Of a DNA stretch of 64,000 bases, positions 29,645-37,348 are shown piece after piece. This stretch comes from JAVSMW01 sp032027005. GTDB lineage: Bacteria > Bacillota > Thermincolia > Thermincolales > UBA2595. The stretch is from assembly GCA_032027005.1 (NCBI GenBank), contig JAVSMW010000013.1, positions 1 to 64,000 on the forward strand. Reading direction: 5' to 3'. Within the stretch, counting starts at the first letter, position 1. Each line of letters opens with the position of its first letter. A model generated the notes under the pieces. It did no database searches and was not told where the DNA came from. It saw only the letters and a list, made by a program, of their open reading frames with translations. The position numbers were made by a program, and so were the translations under genes.

Positions 29645-30784
29645 CTAAGCGTTCTGTGCTTTTCTCATGATTTCACTATATATGTACACTAACTCCTTAT
29701 CAAAAAGGGATCTTTTCAGACCTACGGCTGTGGACCTGATTTTGGGCAGCAGGTCATTGGCTTCTTCCTCAGTCAGTTGTATTCCATATTCAGCAAATTT
29801 GACCATCAAAGATTTGGACCCCGAATGCTTGCCTATGACGATCTGTCTTTGCAGGCCTACTTCTTCCGGAGCAAAAACCTCGTAAGTTTTGGGATTCTTA
29901 ATTGCGCCATCAGCATGAATACCCGATTCATGAGCAAACATGTTGGAACCCACAATGGCCTTCCAGGCCGGTAATTCACGACCTGAGGCCAGGGATACAT
30001 ATTCAGCAAGGTCACGGAACATCTCAGTCTTAAAGCCCAAGTCAATCCCTTCAATATGCTTTAAAGACATCACAACTTCTTCCAGAGCGGCGTTTCCGGC
30101 CCGCTCTCCCAGCCCCATCACAGTCACTCCCACATGGGTGGCTCCAGCCTTGATACCGGCCAGGGCATTAGCCGTAGCCATGCCAAAGTCATTATGGGTG
30201 TGCATTTCGACATTAATACCCACCCGCTCACGTAACATTTTAATCCTCTCATAAGTTGTAAAAGGTTCGAGAATTCCTATTGTATCACAGTAACGAAGTA
30301 CGTTAGCACCGGCGTTCCTGGCCTCTGTGGCATACTGAACCAGAAAATCCATATCACTCCGGGAAGCATCTTCGGCATTAACTGAAATATATACTCCCTC
30401 TTTTTTGGCAAACTCAACGGCCTGAACCATTTTCTCCATTACCCATTCCCGGGTTGTGTTCAGCTTATGCTTTATATGAATATCTGAGGTTGACATTGAG
30501 ATTGCAACCGCATCAACACCGCAGTCTATGCTGTGCTCAATATCAGAAACCACAGCCCGGTTCCAACCCATAATTTTAGCCCGCAATCCTAGTTTCACGA
30601 TTTCTTTAACAGTTTTTTTCTCGTCTCCGCCCATCACCGGAATACCGGCTTCTATCGTATGGACCCCAACTTCATCTAACAATTGGGCTATCCGCACTTT
30701 TTCTCTGTTGGCAAAAACCACTCCGGCAGTTTGTTCTCCATCTCTCAAAGTTGTGTCCACAATAGTTATGTTGGAAGTACTCAT
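29645..30784 (-). CDS. Homocitrate synthase/NifV-like DRE-TIM enzyme
   Basis: ATG at 30784 follows GAAGGGGAGAGAAGTGTTT, giving 379 residues. The acyl-CoA condensing HMGL/IPMS fold is clear: TLRDGEQTAGVVFA, EAGIPVMGGDEKK, VNAEDASRSD, MHTHNDFGMATANALAG and GLGERAGNAALEEV, plus FAHESGIHADG in the C-terminal part. NifV and Re-citrate synthase are closely related, and the isocitrate dehydrogenase next door makes a citrate-forming role possible. No nitrogenase genes are seen in the window. The precise substrate (2-oxoglutarate or oxaloacetate) is not decided by the sequence alone. Confidence 0.8.
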   Translation of the reverse strand: MSTSNITIVDTTLRDGEQTAGVVFANREKVRIAQLLDEVGVHTIEAGIPVMGGDEKKTVKEIVKLGLRAKIMGWNRAVVSDIEHSIDCGVDAVAISMSTSDIHIKHKLNTTREWVMEKMVQAVEFAKKEGVYISVNAEDASRSDMDFLVQYATEARNAGANVLRYCDTIGILEPFTTYERIKMLRERVGINVEMHTHNDFGMATANALAGIKAGATHVGVTVMGLGERAGNAALEEVVMSLKHIEGIDLGFKTEMFRDLAEYVSLASGRELPAWKAIVGSNMFAHESGIHADGAIKNPKTYEVFAPEEVGLQRQIVIGKHSGSKSLMVKFAEYGIQLTEEEANDLLPKIRSTAVGLKRSLFDKELVYIYSEIMRKAQNA

Positions 30785-30939
30785 AAACACTTCTCTCCCC
30801 TTCTCGAATCTTATACATTGGTACTCTACCAAAAGAGCCATCTGTATCAATTGTACCATGAAAACAGATCTTTGAGAAGGGTTAAAATTGTAAATAACCA
30901 AGCTTACAGCTGTTATCTTTTTTAGAGCAAATAATAATT

Positions 30940-30959
30940 GACACCTTAAGCAAGGTGCC
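30940..30959 (-). terminator. Weak terminator after the protease gene
   Basis: On the minus strand GGCACCTT-GCTT-AAGGTGTC is followed by AATTATTATTT. It is AT-rich rather than a clean T-run, so efficiency is doubtful. It lies 14 bases after the protease stop codon. Confidence 0.45.
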
Positions 30960-30973
30960 AATGTATGCATTTC

Positions 30974-31984
30974 TTATAAAGTAACATTCAATTGTTCCAT
31001 GACGTTACTGATCTTATTGAATACCGTAGTTTTGTCTGAACCTGCAAACAATAAACCGACAGCCCGTTTTTCTTTATCCAGCACCAGTGCTCCGCTGTCC
31101 CCGCCCTGGGACATTGGTGTTGCTATAATCTGGTCATGGAAAACAGCCTCTTCTCCATCGCCCATATCCACCTGTACCGTGGCATTTATAGCTTTGATGA
31201 CACCTTCTGTGACACCGGTGGTACGACCGCTTTTAGTTACTTCCATCCCGACCTCGGGCTCGGCAAACCCTTTTACATCCCCGATTTCCAATATCGATGG
31301 GTTGAGTGCTTCCGGATTAACGGGTTTGGCCAGCGCAGCATCAATTGTATTGCCTTCTTCACTTTGCCGCATGACTTTTACTTTATATTGAGGAGCCAGG
31401 AACTGGCACAGTGCATTGGCCCAGAATTCAGCTGAAGCGGCACGGGCACAGGAAGACTGGGTAAATACCTTTTCGATGGGTGAGAACTTATACAGCCTGC
31501 CGATGATGTCCTTCTCCAAACTTCCGCCGTCATGTGGACCCGGTAGTAAAACAGGGTCGCCCACCTTGGCTCTATTATCCTTACCATTGGTTCCATTAGC
31601 CAATACATGGTTGTTGGATAAAATCAACAGTTCTCCGGTCCGGCGGTCCTTTACTACTGCTCCAAAGGTACCTGCGGTAATTTTATAATGCCCAATGCTT
31701 CTGCCCGGTTGAGCCGGGCCGCTTCTGTCAGTCCTCCCTAAAAGTCTTAATTCACCAACTTCAATGACATCTGTGATAACACCGTCAATCTGTTTTGGCA
31801 CCACATGGCGAGCTTCCAGTTCAGTCTCCGGTAATTTGTGTTTTACCAATACTACTACCCCCATCTTAGGGGCCCCGGTCGTAACTGCCATTGATTGTTT
31901 ATAACCAATTCCTACGCCGATTACATTTTTCATGGAAAGCAGTTTTTTCTTATTTTTCTGGAGAGTTACGTAAATATTCTCCAT
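30974..31984 (-). CDS. Trypsin-like serine protease (S1 family), no signal peptide
   Basis: ATG at 31984 follows GGAAGGGGG; 336 residues. The catalytic triad is visible: His in LILSNNHVLAN, Asp in GNTIDAALAKP and Ser in SQGGDSGALVL. The N-terminal segment MKNVIGVGIGYKQS followed by VVVLVKHKLPETEL is a typical extra domain of the bacterial NAL1/chymotrypsin-like group. There is no signal peptide or lipobox, so it is probably cytoplasmic. The substrate is unknown. It is separated from the downstream homocitrate-synthase-like gene by about 190 bases. Confidence 0.8.
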   Translation of the reverse strand: MENIYVTLQKNKKKLLSMKNVIGVGIGYKQSMAVTTGAPKMGVVVLVKHKLPETELEARHVVPKQIDGVITDVIEVGELRLLGRTDRSGPAQPGRSIGHYKITAGTFGAVVKDRRTGELLILSNNHVLANGTNGKDNRAKVGDPVLLPGPHDGGSLEKDIIGRLYKFSPIEKVFTQSSCARAASAEFWANALCQFLAPQYKVKVMRQSEEGNTIDAALAKPVNPEALNPSILEIGDVKGFAEPEVGMEVTKSGRTTGVTEGVIKAINATVQVDMGDGEEAVFHDQIIATPMSQGGDSGALVLDKEKRAVGLLFAGSDKTTVFNKISNVMEQLNVTL

Positions 31985-32238
31985 GTTCTGTCTTCCCCCT
32001 TCCAAAGGACTACACTTCTCGTCTCAAAATCACTACATTATATGCACTAAATACGGAAGAGGGAATGACATGACAGGTCAGTTTAAAATATTTATATATA
32101 ATTACCAGATAATTGTACCAAGACAACTCTGTAGAAATAACCTGACTATTGTCAAAACATATTTATCACAAATCCAGATATAATATTACTGTAAAGCCTT
32201 AGATCCCCCGCAGTCCAGAGTCTGAAGGAGGAACTGTA

Positions 32239-32421
32239 TTGGAAAACAACCCGGTAAAATACGGAATCGACCGCTGTCCGGCTACAAAAAATCTAACCCA
32301 AGCAGCATTCTGCCGGCAGTGTGACTTTCGCAGACATGAACAGCATGACTGCTGTGAATGCACCTATTTTAATTTCATTAAAAAGGCCAATGAGCGAAAA
32401 GAATACCATCGGGTACATTAA
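32239..32421 (+). CDS. Small Cys-rich protein, zinc-binding candidate
   Basis: A TTG start at 32239 follows GAAGGAGGAACTGTA; 60 residues. Cysteines are in CPATKN, CRQC and CCEC, with His residues (RRHEQHD) between them, so one zinc or Fe-S site is likely. The C-terminus is basic (KKANERKEYHR). I do not recognise the family. The good ribosome site and isolated position between convergent and divergent genes support a real gene. Confidence 0.6.
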   Translation: MENNPVKYGIDRCPATKNLTQAAFCRQCDFRRHEQHDCCECTYFNFIKKANERKEYHRVH

Positions 32422-32465
32422 AAAATGCGCCCTTTGATCGGTTCCCCGGCTCGCACCGGGTGAAA

Positions 32466-32506
32466 AAGGAAAAAGGGCTATCCCGCTTTAATAGCAGAAC
32501 AGCCCT
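32466..32506 (-). terminator. Terminator of the gatCAB operon
   Basis: On the minus strand AGGGCTGTTCTGCTATTAAA...AGCCCT folds into a stem and is followed by TTTTTCC. It begins about 20 bases after the gatB stop codon. Confidence 0.75.
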
Positions 32507-32526
32507 CAGCCGTTTTCCTATAATTA

Positions 32527-33978
32527 TTACTGCATTTTCTCTCTCAGTAATTTATTGACCATTTCGGGGTTAGCCTGGCCCTTGGTTGCCTTCATAACCT
32601 GACCGACCAGGAAACCGATGGCTCTTTCATTCCCGCTCTTAAAGTCTTCGACGGGCTGAGGATTTTTGGCTATGACCTCATCTACAATACCTTTTATGGC
32701 CCCTTCGTCGCTTATCTGCTTAAGGCCTTTGGCCTCAACGATATCCTTAGGTTTTTCGCCTTTTTCCGCCATATCTTTGAAGACATCCTTAGCAATTTTC
32801 CCGCTGATTACACCCTGATCAATCAATTCCACCAATTCCGCCAGGTTGGCAGCCGGGATAGAAAATTCTTCCGATTCGGTAGAGAGCCCGGAGGCATTGA
32901 CAAACTTAAGCAGTTCACCCATTACCCAGTTGCTGAGGGCCTTGGCATTTTTGGTATACCTCAGCCCCTCATCGAAATAATCAGATATCTGTTTAGACCC
33001 GGTTATTACTTCAGCATCGTACTCCGGCAGGCCGTAATCCCTGACATATCTGTCTTTTCTGGCACCAGGCAGCTCAGGCAGGGTTAGTCTGATTTTTTCC
33101 ACCCATTCCGCCGAGATCAACATTGGTACCAGGTCCGGATCAGGAAAATACCGGTAGTCATGGGCCTCTTCCTTGCTGCGGAGAGACAGGGTGATGCCCT
33201 TGGCATCGTCCCATGTTCTGGTTTCCTGAATAACCCTGCCGCCGTCTTCAATGACCTCGATCTGACGTTCTACTTCGTATTCCAGTGCCTTCTGCAGAGC
33301 TTTAAAAGAGTTCATATTTTTCAGCTCGGCCCGGGTGCCGAATTCCTTTTGACCCATAGGACGCACAGACACGTTGGCATCACAGCGTAAAGAGCCTTCT
33401 TCCATTTTGCAGTCAGATACCTCGGTATATTCCAAAATTGCTTTCAGCTTTTCCAAATAAAGCCGGGCTTCCTCCGGAGAGCGCAAATCTGGTTCCGAAA
33501 CAATCTCCACAAGGGGGACACCGGTCCTGTTGTAGTCTACCAGGGAATATTTTGATGAGGCTATGGTTGCTCCCTGGTGCACCAGTTTACCGGCATCCTC
33601 CTCCATATGAACCCTGGTCACCCCGATCCTTTTATGCTGTCCGTCGACTGTAATCTCCAGGTGACCAAGCTCCGCTATGGGCAGATCATACTGGGAAATC
33701 TGATAATTTTTGGGCAGGTCGGGGTAATAATAATTTTTCCTGTCAAATTTACTGTATTCTGCGATTTGGCAGTTTAAAGCCAGTCCGGTTTTGATCCCGA
33801 ATTCTATAACTTTTTTATTGGCTACCGGCAGCACCCCTGGCAGCCCTAAACAAACGGGACAAACGTGGGTGTTCGGGTCCCCGCCGAATTCGGTAGATGA
33901 ACAGCAAAAAATTTTAGACTCTGTTTTTAGCTCAGCATGGACCTCCAGACCAATAACTACCTCATATTCTATGGACAT
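32527..33978 (-). CDS. gatB: Glutamyl/aspartyl-tRNA amidotransferase subunit B
   Basis: The kinase-like subunit that activates Glu-tRNA(Gln) or Asp-tRNA(Asn) for transamidation. 483 residues with MSIEYEVVIGLEVHAELKTE, a zinc cluster (FCCSST and CPVCLGLPG), YYYPDLPKNYQISQYD, EEDAGKLVHQG and RCDANVSVRP. The C-terminal helical and YqeY-like tail ends at KLLREKMQ. It starts 15 bases after gatA, in the usual C-A-B order, and needs GatA and GatC for function. A terminator follows. Confidence 0.97.
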   Translation of the reverse strand: MSIEYEVVIGLEVHAELKTESKIFCCSSTEFGGDPNTHVCPVCLGLPGVLPVANKKVIEFGIKTGLALNCQIAEYSKFDRKNYYYPDLPKNYQISQYDLPIAELGHLEITVDGQHKRIGVTRVHMEEDAGKLVHQGATIASSKYSLVDYNRTGVPLVEIVSEPDLRSPEEARLYLEKLKAILEYTEVSDCKMEEGSLRCDANVSVRPMGQKEFGTRAELKNMNSFKALQKALEYEVERQIEVIEDGGRVIQETRTWDDAKGITLSLRSKEEAHDYRYFPDPDLVPMLISAEWVEKIRLTLPELPGARKDRYVRDYGLPEYDAEVITGSKQISDYFDEGLRYTKNAKALSNWVMGELLKFVNASGLSTESEEFSIPAANLAELVELIDQGVISGKIAKDVFKDMAEKGEKPKDIVEAKGLKQISDEGAIKGIVDEVIAKNPQPVEDFKSGNERAIGFLVGQVMKATKGQANPEMVNKLLREKMQ

Positions 33979-33993
33979 ATATTTATCACCTCT

Positions 33994-35451
33994 CTACAGG
34001 GTAGGTTTAACGTCACGGTGCTCGGTATTTTGTTCAAAAGCATGGGCGGCCCGGAACAGAGTGCCTTCACCAAAAGGCTTGGCCATCAACTGCAATCCAA
34101 CAGGCAGCCCGTCAACAAATCCGCAGGGGATAGATATGCCCGGGATTCCAGCCAGGTTCACTGATATGGTGAAAATATCAGAAAGATACATCTTCATTGG
34201 ATCATCTGTCTTATCCCCCACCTTAAATGCTGTGGTCGGAGCAGTTGGCGACAAAATAACATCAAACTTCTCAAAGGCCCGGTCAAAATCCTGCTTAATC
34301 AGGGTACGAACCTTCAGGGCCTTGAGGTAATACGCGTCATAATACCCTGAACTTAAGGCATAGGTGCCCAGCATAATCCTTCTCTTGACCTCACTGCCAA
34401 AACCTTCAGCCCTTGTCCGCATAAACATAGTGACAATGTCTTCAGCTGATTCATCCCGGTATCCGTAGCGTACACCGTCATACCTGGCCAGGTTGGAGCT
34501 GGCCTCGGCAGGTGCCAGCAGGTAATATACAGGAAGGGCATATTCTGTATGAGGCAAAGAAGTTTCTGCACAAACAGCACCCAATTCTTCAAATTGCTTA
34601 ATAGCCTTGCTAATAAGTTTTTCAACCCCGGGGTCAGTTCCTTTAACAAAATACTCCTTGGGGATACCTACTTTCATTCCTTTTACATCACCGGTCAAAA
34701 ATTTAGTGTAATCAGGGACATCAAACTCAGCAGAAGTCGAATCTTTGGTGTCATGTCCGGCTATCACATTTAAAACCTGGGCACAGTCAGCCACATCTTT
34801 GGTGAAAGGCCCAATCTGGTCCAATGATGAAGCAAAGGCAATCAAGCCATACCGGGAAACAGTGCCGTAAGTCGGCTTCAGTCCTACCACCCCGCAAAAT
34901 GAAGCCGGTTGACGAATCGACCCCCCGGTATCGGAACCCAGGGAATAAATAGTTTCGCCGGCAGCCACCGAGGCCGCACTGCCGCCGCTGGAACCACCCG
35001 GCACGCAGTTAATATCCCAAGGATTACGGGTGGCAAAAAATCTGGAGTTTTCAGTAGAAGAACCCATCGCAAATTCATCCATATTAGCCTTCCCGATAAC
35101 CACGGCTCCGGCATCATTGAGCTTTTCAACAACAGTGGCATTGTAGGGCGGGACAAAATTATGCAACATTTTTGAAGAACAGGTAGTCAAAACCCCTTCA
35201 GTGCACATATTATCCTTGATGACCACCGGGATGCCTTCCAGAGGCCCGATTTTCTCACCCCGGGAGATTTTGTCATCAACTTCCGCCGCCTTGGTCAGGG
35301 CTTTTTCCCTGGTGAGGGTGACAAAAGATTTAACTTTATCTTCAACTTCATCTATCCTTTTATACACCGCTTCCGCCAGCTCAACTGAACTAATTTCTTT
35401 ATTAGTCAGCTTAGCATGCAGTTCATGGGCGGTTAACTCATTAAGTCGCAA
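33994..35451 (-). CDS. gatA: Glutamyl-tRNA(Gln) amidotransferase subunit A
   Basis: The amidase that releases ammonia from glutamine for the GatB-bound tRNA. The TTG at 35451 is taken as start because AGGAGG lies 9 bases before it; it gives LRLNELTAHELHAKLTNKEI. The amidase triad is visible: Lys in VVIKDNMC, cis-Ser in PGGSSGGSAAS and nucleophile Ser in SDTGGSIRQPA. Length of 485 residues is normal. It lies 16 bases after gatC and is part of the gatCAB operon. Confidence 0.96.
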   Translation of the reverse strand: MRLNELTAHELHAKLTNKEISSVELAEAVYKRIDEVEDKVKSFVTLTREKALTKAAEVDDKISRGEKIGPLEGIPVVIKDNMCTEGVLTTCSSKMLHNFVPPYNATVVEKLNDAGAVVIGKANMDEFAMGSSTENSRFFATRNPWDINCVPGGSSGGSAASVAAGETIYSLGSDTGGSIRQPASFCGVVGLKPTYGTVSRYGLIAFASSLDQIGPFTKDVADCAQVLNVIAGHDTKDSTSAEFDVPDYTKFLTGDVKGMKVGIPKEYFVKGTDPGVEKLISKAIKQFEELGAVCAETSLPHTEYALPVYYLLAPAEASSNLARYDGVRYGYRDESAEDIVTMFMRTRAEGFGSEVKRRIMLGTYALSSGYYDAYYLKALKVRTLIKQDFDRAFEKFDVILSPTAPTTAFKVGDKTDDPMKMYLSDIFTISVNLAGIPGISIPCGFVDGLPVGLQLMAKPFGEGTLFRAAHAFEQNTEHRDVKPTL

Positions 35452-35467
35452 CTTTTCATCCCTCCTG

Positions 35468-35749
35468 TTATACAATCTTAGGGACCTTAAAATAGTTCCC
35501 TTCTTTGGCCGGGGCGTTGGCTGTGGCTTTTTCGTTTGCTATATGTTCACCGACGCGGTCTTCCCGGAATACGTTTTTGAGGGGAAGCACATGGGCTGTC
35601 GGAGGGACATTTTCGGTATCCAGTTTATTCAAAGCCTCCGCATATTCTAAAATGGCACTCAGCTGAATAGCATACTTGTCCTTTTCTTCCTCAGATAATT
35701 CCAGCCTGGCAAGTAAAGCAACATGTTCGACCTGTTTTTTGGTAAGCAT
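35468..35749 (-). CDS. gatC: Glutamyl-tRNA(Gln) amidotransferase subunit C
   Basis: A small subunit of 93 residues that bridges GatA and GatB. It starts MLTKKQVEHVALLARLELSE and contains ILEYAEALNKLDTENVPPTA, the conserved loop that wraps around GatA. It is the first gene of the operon and has a strong promoter 37-65 bases upstream of its start. Confidence 0.95.
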   Translation of the reverse strand: MLTKKQVEHVALLARLELSEEEKDKYAIQLSAILEYAEALNKLDTENVPPTAHVLPLKNVFREDRVGEHIANEKATANAPAKEGNYFKVPKIV

Positions 35750-35785
35750 TTCAAATCACCATCCTTGCAAGTTTCACTATATTTT

Positions 35786-35814
35786 ATTATAACAAAATCG
35801 TGCTGTAATGACAA
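35786..35814 (-). promoter_or_regulatory. SigA promoter of gatCAB
   Basis: On the minus strand TTGTCA (35809-35814) and TATAAT (35786-35791) are separated by 17 bases. The -10 box lies 37 bases before the gatC start. Confidence 0.8.
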
Positions 35815-35925
35815 GTTTAGGAAACATCGCAAAAAAAAGCTCAAAATCCACCCAAGTTTTAACACGGGTAGTATTATAATTTCAGGGTACACTACACTCC
35901 GAAATATTTTCTTGGAGGTGTATTT

Positions 35926-36255
35926 ATGTATCTAAGCAGTCATCGCGGAGAAGGGGATTATCTGCCATGGGCAGGGATAAAAGTAGAACCGGTCGGAGGC
36001 CACGGCAGTGATGTCAGGATTATCTATGATGGCCTTCTGGCAAAATCAGGTGCCCAGCAGGTATACATGCACACTGGTTTCGGCAAGCGCCGCAGCTGGG
36101 AAAAAGTTTATGACCACAGAATGGAACCAACCGGCCGGGGCTGGGAAAAAACTTTAAACATGGAAAACAAACAGCTCAATTTCTGTTTCAAGGACTGCGC
36201 TGAGAACTGGGACAACAACAGAGGCGAAAACTGGACCTATGTAGTTACCGACTAG
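35926..36255 (+). CDS. Stand-alone CBM53-type starch-binding protein
   Basis: ATG at 35926 follows TTGGAGGTGTATTT; 109 residues. It matches the paralogue at 26261-26623 along its length: GLLAKSGAQQVYMHTGFG, a PTGRGWEKTLNM middle and FCFKDCAENWDNNRGENWTY. These are the CBM25/53 pattern, with conserved aromatic residues that stack on glucose rings. No catalytic domain and no signal peptide are present. It has its own terminator and is monocistronic. Confidence 0.82.
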   Translation: MYLSSHRGEGDYLPWAGIKVEPVGGHGSDVRIIYDGLLAKSGAQQVYMHTGFGKRRSWEKVYDHRMEPTGRGWEKTLNMENKQLNFCFKDCAENWDNNRGENWTYVVTD

Positions 36256-36268
36256 AACAGAAGGAACT

Positions 36269-36311
36269 AAGAGAGCGCCCCATAAGCAATGCCTATGGGG
36301 CGCTCTCTTAC
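36269..36311. terminator. Bidirectional terminator
   Basis: A strong stem AGAGAGCGCCCCATA / TATGGGGCGCTCTCT lies between the convergent CBM53 gene and YjcZ-like gene. It serves the plus-strand transcript and probably the minus-strand one. Confidence 0.85.
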
Positions 36312-36318
36312 TGTCTAA

Positions 36319-36405
36319 TTAGTTGTCGCTGCCGAAGAACAACAGGACCAGAACCAGGAAAAGAACAAATGTGAAGTTTCCGCCTCCAAAGAATCCGCCG
36401 CCCAT
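36319..36405 (-). CDS. YjcZ-like small glycine-rich membrane protein
   Basis: A 28-residue gene on the minus strand: ATG at 36405 follows GAAGGAGGTATAAGC. It reads MGGGFFGGGNFTFVLFLVLV, then LLFFGSDN. A Gly-rich head followed by a single hydrophobic helix is the pattern of the YjcZ/sporulation small proteins in Firmicutes. The strong AGGAGGT ribosome site and the terminator beyond its stop support expression. Confidence 0.75.
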   Translation of the reverse strand: MGGGFFGGGNFTFVLFLVLVLLFFGSDN

Positions 36406-36509
36406 GCTTATACCTCCTTCGAAATTATGTCTTAAAATCTAAGGTTTCATCAACCTAATAAATAATATGAAAAAGCATTTTGAAAGGTTACATGGAACAG
36501 CACAGGCAG

Positions 36510-36546
36510 AAAAAAAATACAGGCCCCTTATAGATGGGGCCTGTAT
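36510..36546 (-). terminator. Terminator of the superoxide dismutase gene
   Basis: On the minus strand ACAGGCCCC-ATCTATAA-GGGGCCTGT is followed by ATTTTTTTT. It starts next to the stop codon. Confidence 0.92.
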
Positions 36547-36547
36547 T

Positions 36548-37105
36548 TTAAAAATATCCGTACGGCCGAATAACACCACACCCTAATTTTTTGCCCGAAG
36601 CGCCCGCGGGCTGGGTCCGATAATCATCGGGGCTCTGATGAATAACAACTGACTTACCTATAATATTTTGTACTTTAAACTTGTCTGTAAAAAACCACAT
36701 CACCGCCTGCCCCCGGTTAGAGAACAAAACTGGAAAATCCCCGGCATGATTGCCATGCAGCTGATTGGTGGGATTCCAATGCCCGCCGGTACCCGGGAAA
36801 GGATCTTCAGCCGTACCTGGACTACAATCACCATATTCATGGATATGGAAACCATGAGGCCCGACCTGGGGCATGCCATTCCCAGCCGGTCTATAGTTAG
36901 GCAGCCCGTTCACAGTTACGTAAACATTAACCCCACCGGCTGCATCCGTAAACCATACCATTCCGTTCAACCCTGGTGCCAGGGGGCCTCCGATTATCTG
37001 GGAAAAAGCCATATTTGGGCTGGGGTAAAGCTGCTGAGAGTTATAATCTGCAGGCTGCCAGGTATTTTCCTGGGAACAGCATGGCCCGTTGTTTTGATTA
37101 ATCAT
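36548..37105 (-). CDS. sodC: Cu/Zn superoxide dismutase family protein
   Basis: ATG at 37105 follows GAGGAGGTTAACCC; 185 residues. The copper/zinc ligand regions are visible: GPHGFHIHEYGD, then GGHWNPTNQLHGNHAGDFP and VIHQSPDDYRTQPAGASGKK. The disulfide and arginine end reads KLGCGVIRPYGYF. It would turn superoxide into hydrogen peroxide and oxygen. There is no clear signal peptide: the N-terminus MINQNNGPCCSQEN is polar, unlike the usual exported SodC. A duplicated fragment of its 3' end is at 42528-42665. Confidence 0.88.
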   Translation of the reverse strand: MINQNNGPCCSQENTWQPADYNSQQLYPSPNMAFSQIIGGPLAPGLNGMVWFTDAAGGVNVYVTVNGLPNYRPAGNGMPQVGPHGFHIHEYGDCSPGTAEDPFPGTGGHWNPTNQLHGNHAGDFPVLFSNRGQAVMWFFTDKFKVQNIIGKSVVIHQSPDDYRTQPAGASGKKLGCGVIRPYGYF

Positions 37106-37159
37106 GGGTTAACCTCCTCTCCTAACCGTGTTACTAAGGATAAAGATTTTTTGTATTAC

Positions 37160-37189
37160 ATAATACGTTGACAGTCTAAAAAATGTTAA
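37160..37189 (-). promoter_or_regulatory. Possible promoter of sodC
   Basis: On the minus strand TTAACA (37184-37189) and TATTAT (37160-37165) are separated by 18 bases, about 55 bases before the start codon. It is a weak match. Confidence 0.4.
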
Positions 37190-37348
37190 GAGAAACCTAA
37201 AAGTTGAAGTCATCTTTTTAATAAATTATCCCCGGCCTTATCTCAGCATTATTTTCCAACCCAGACAATTTTGTAAAAAAAATTATATGCACAAACAGGG
37301 AATTATCATTCAGTGTCGAAATAATTCCAATAAAGGTGGATGTTGTCA

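Noticed and set aside
33791..34330. Long open frames opposite gatB and gatA (and likewise opposite hisF, icd and others)
   Set aside because: They are antisense shadows of clear genes, with no ribosome site or recognised domain.
37340..37348. Earlier ATG as start of the 15-heme cytochrome
   Set aside because: It sits immediately after the AAAGGTGG ribosome site, leaving almost no spacing; ATG at 37349 has normal spacing.
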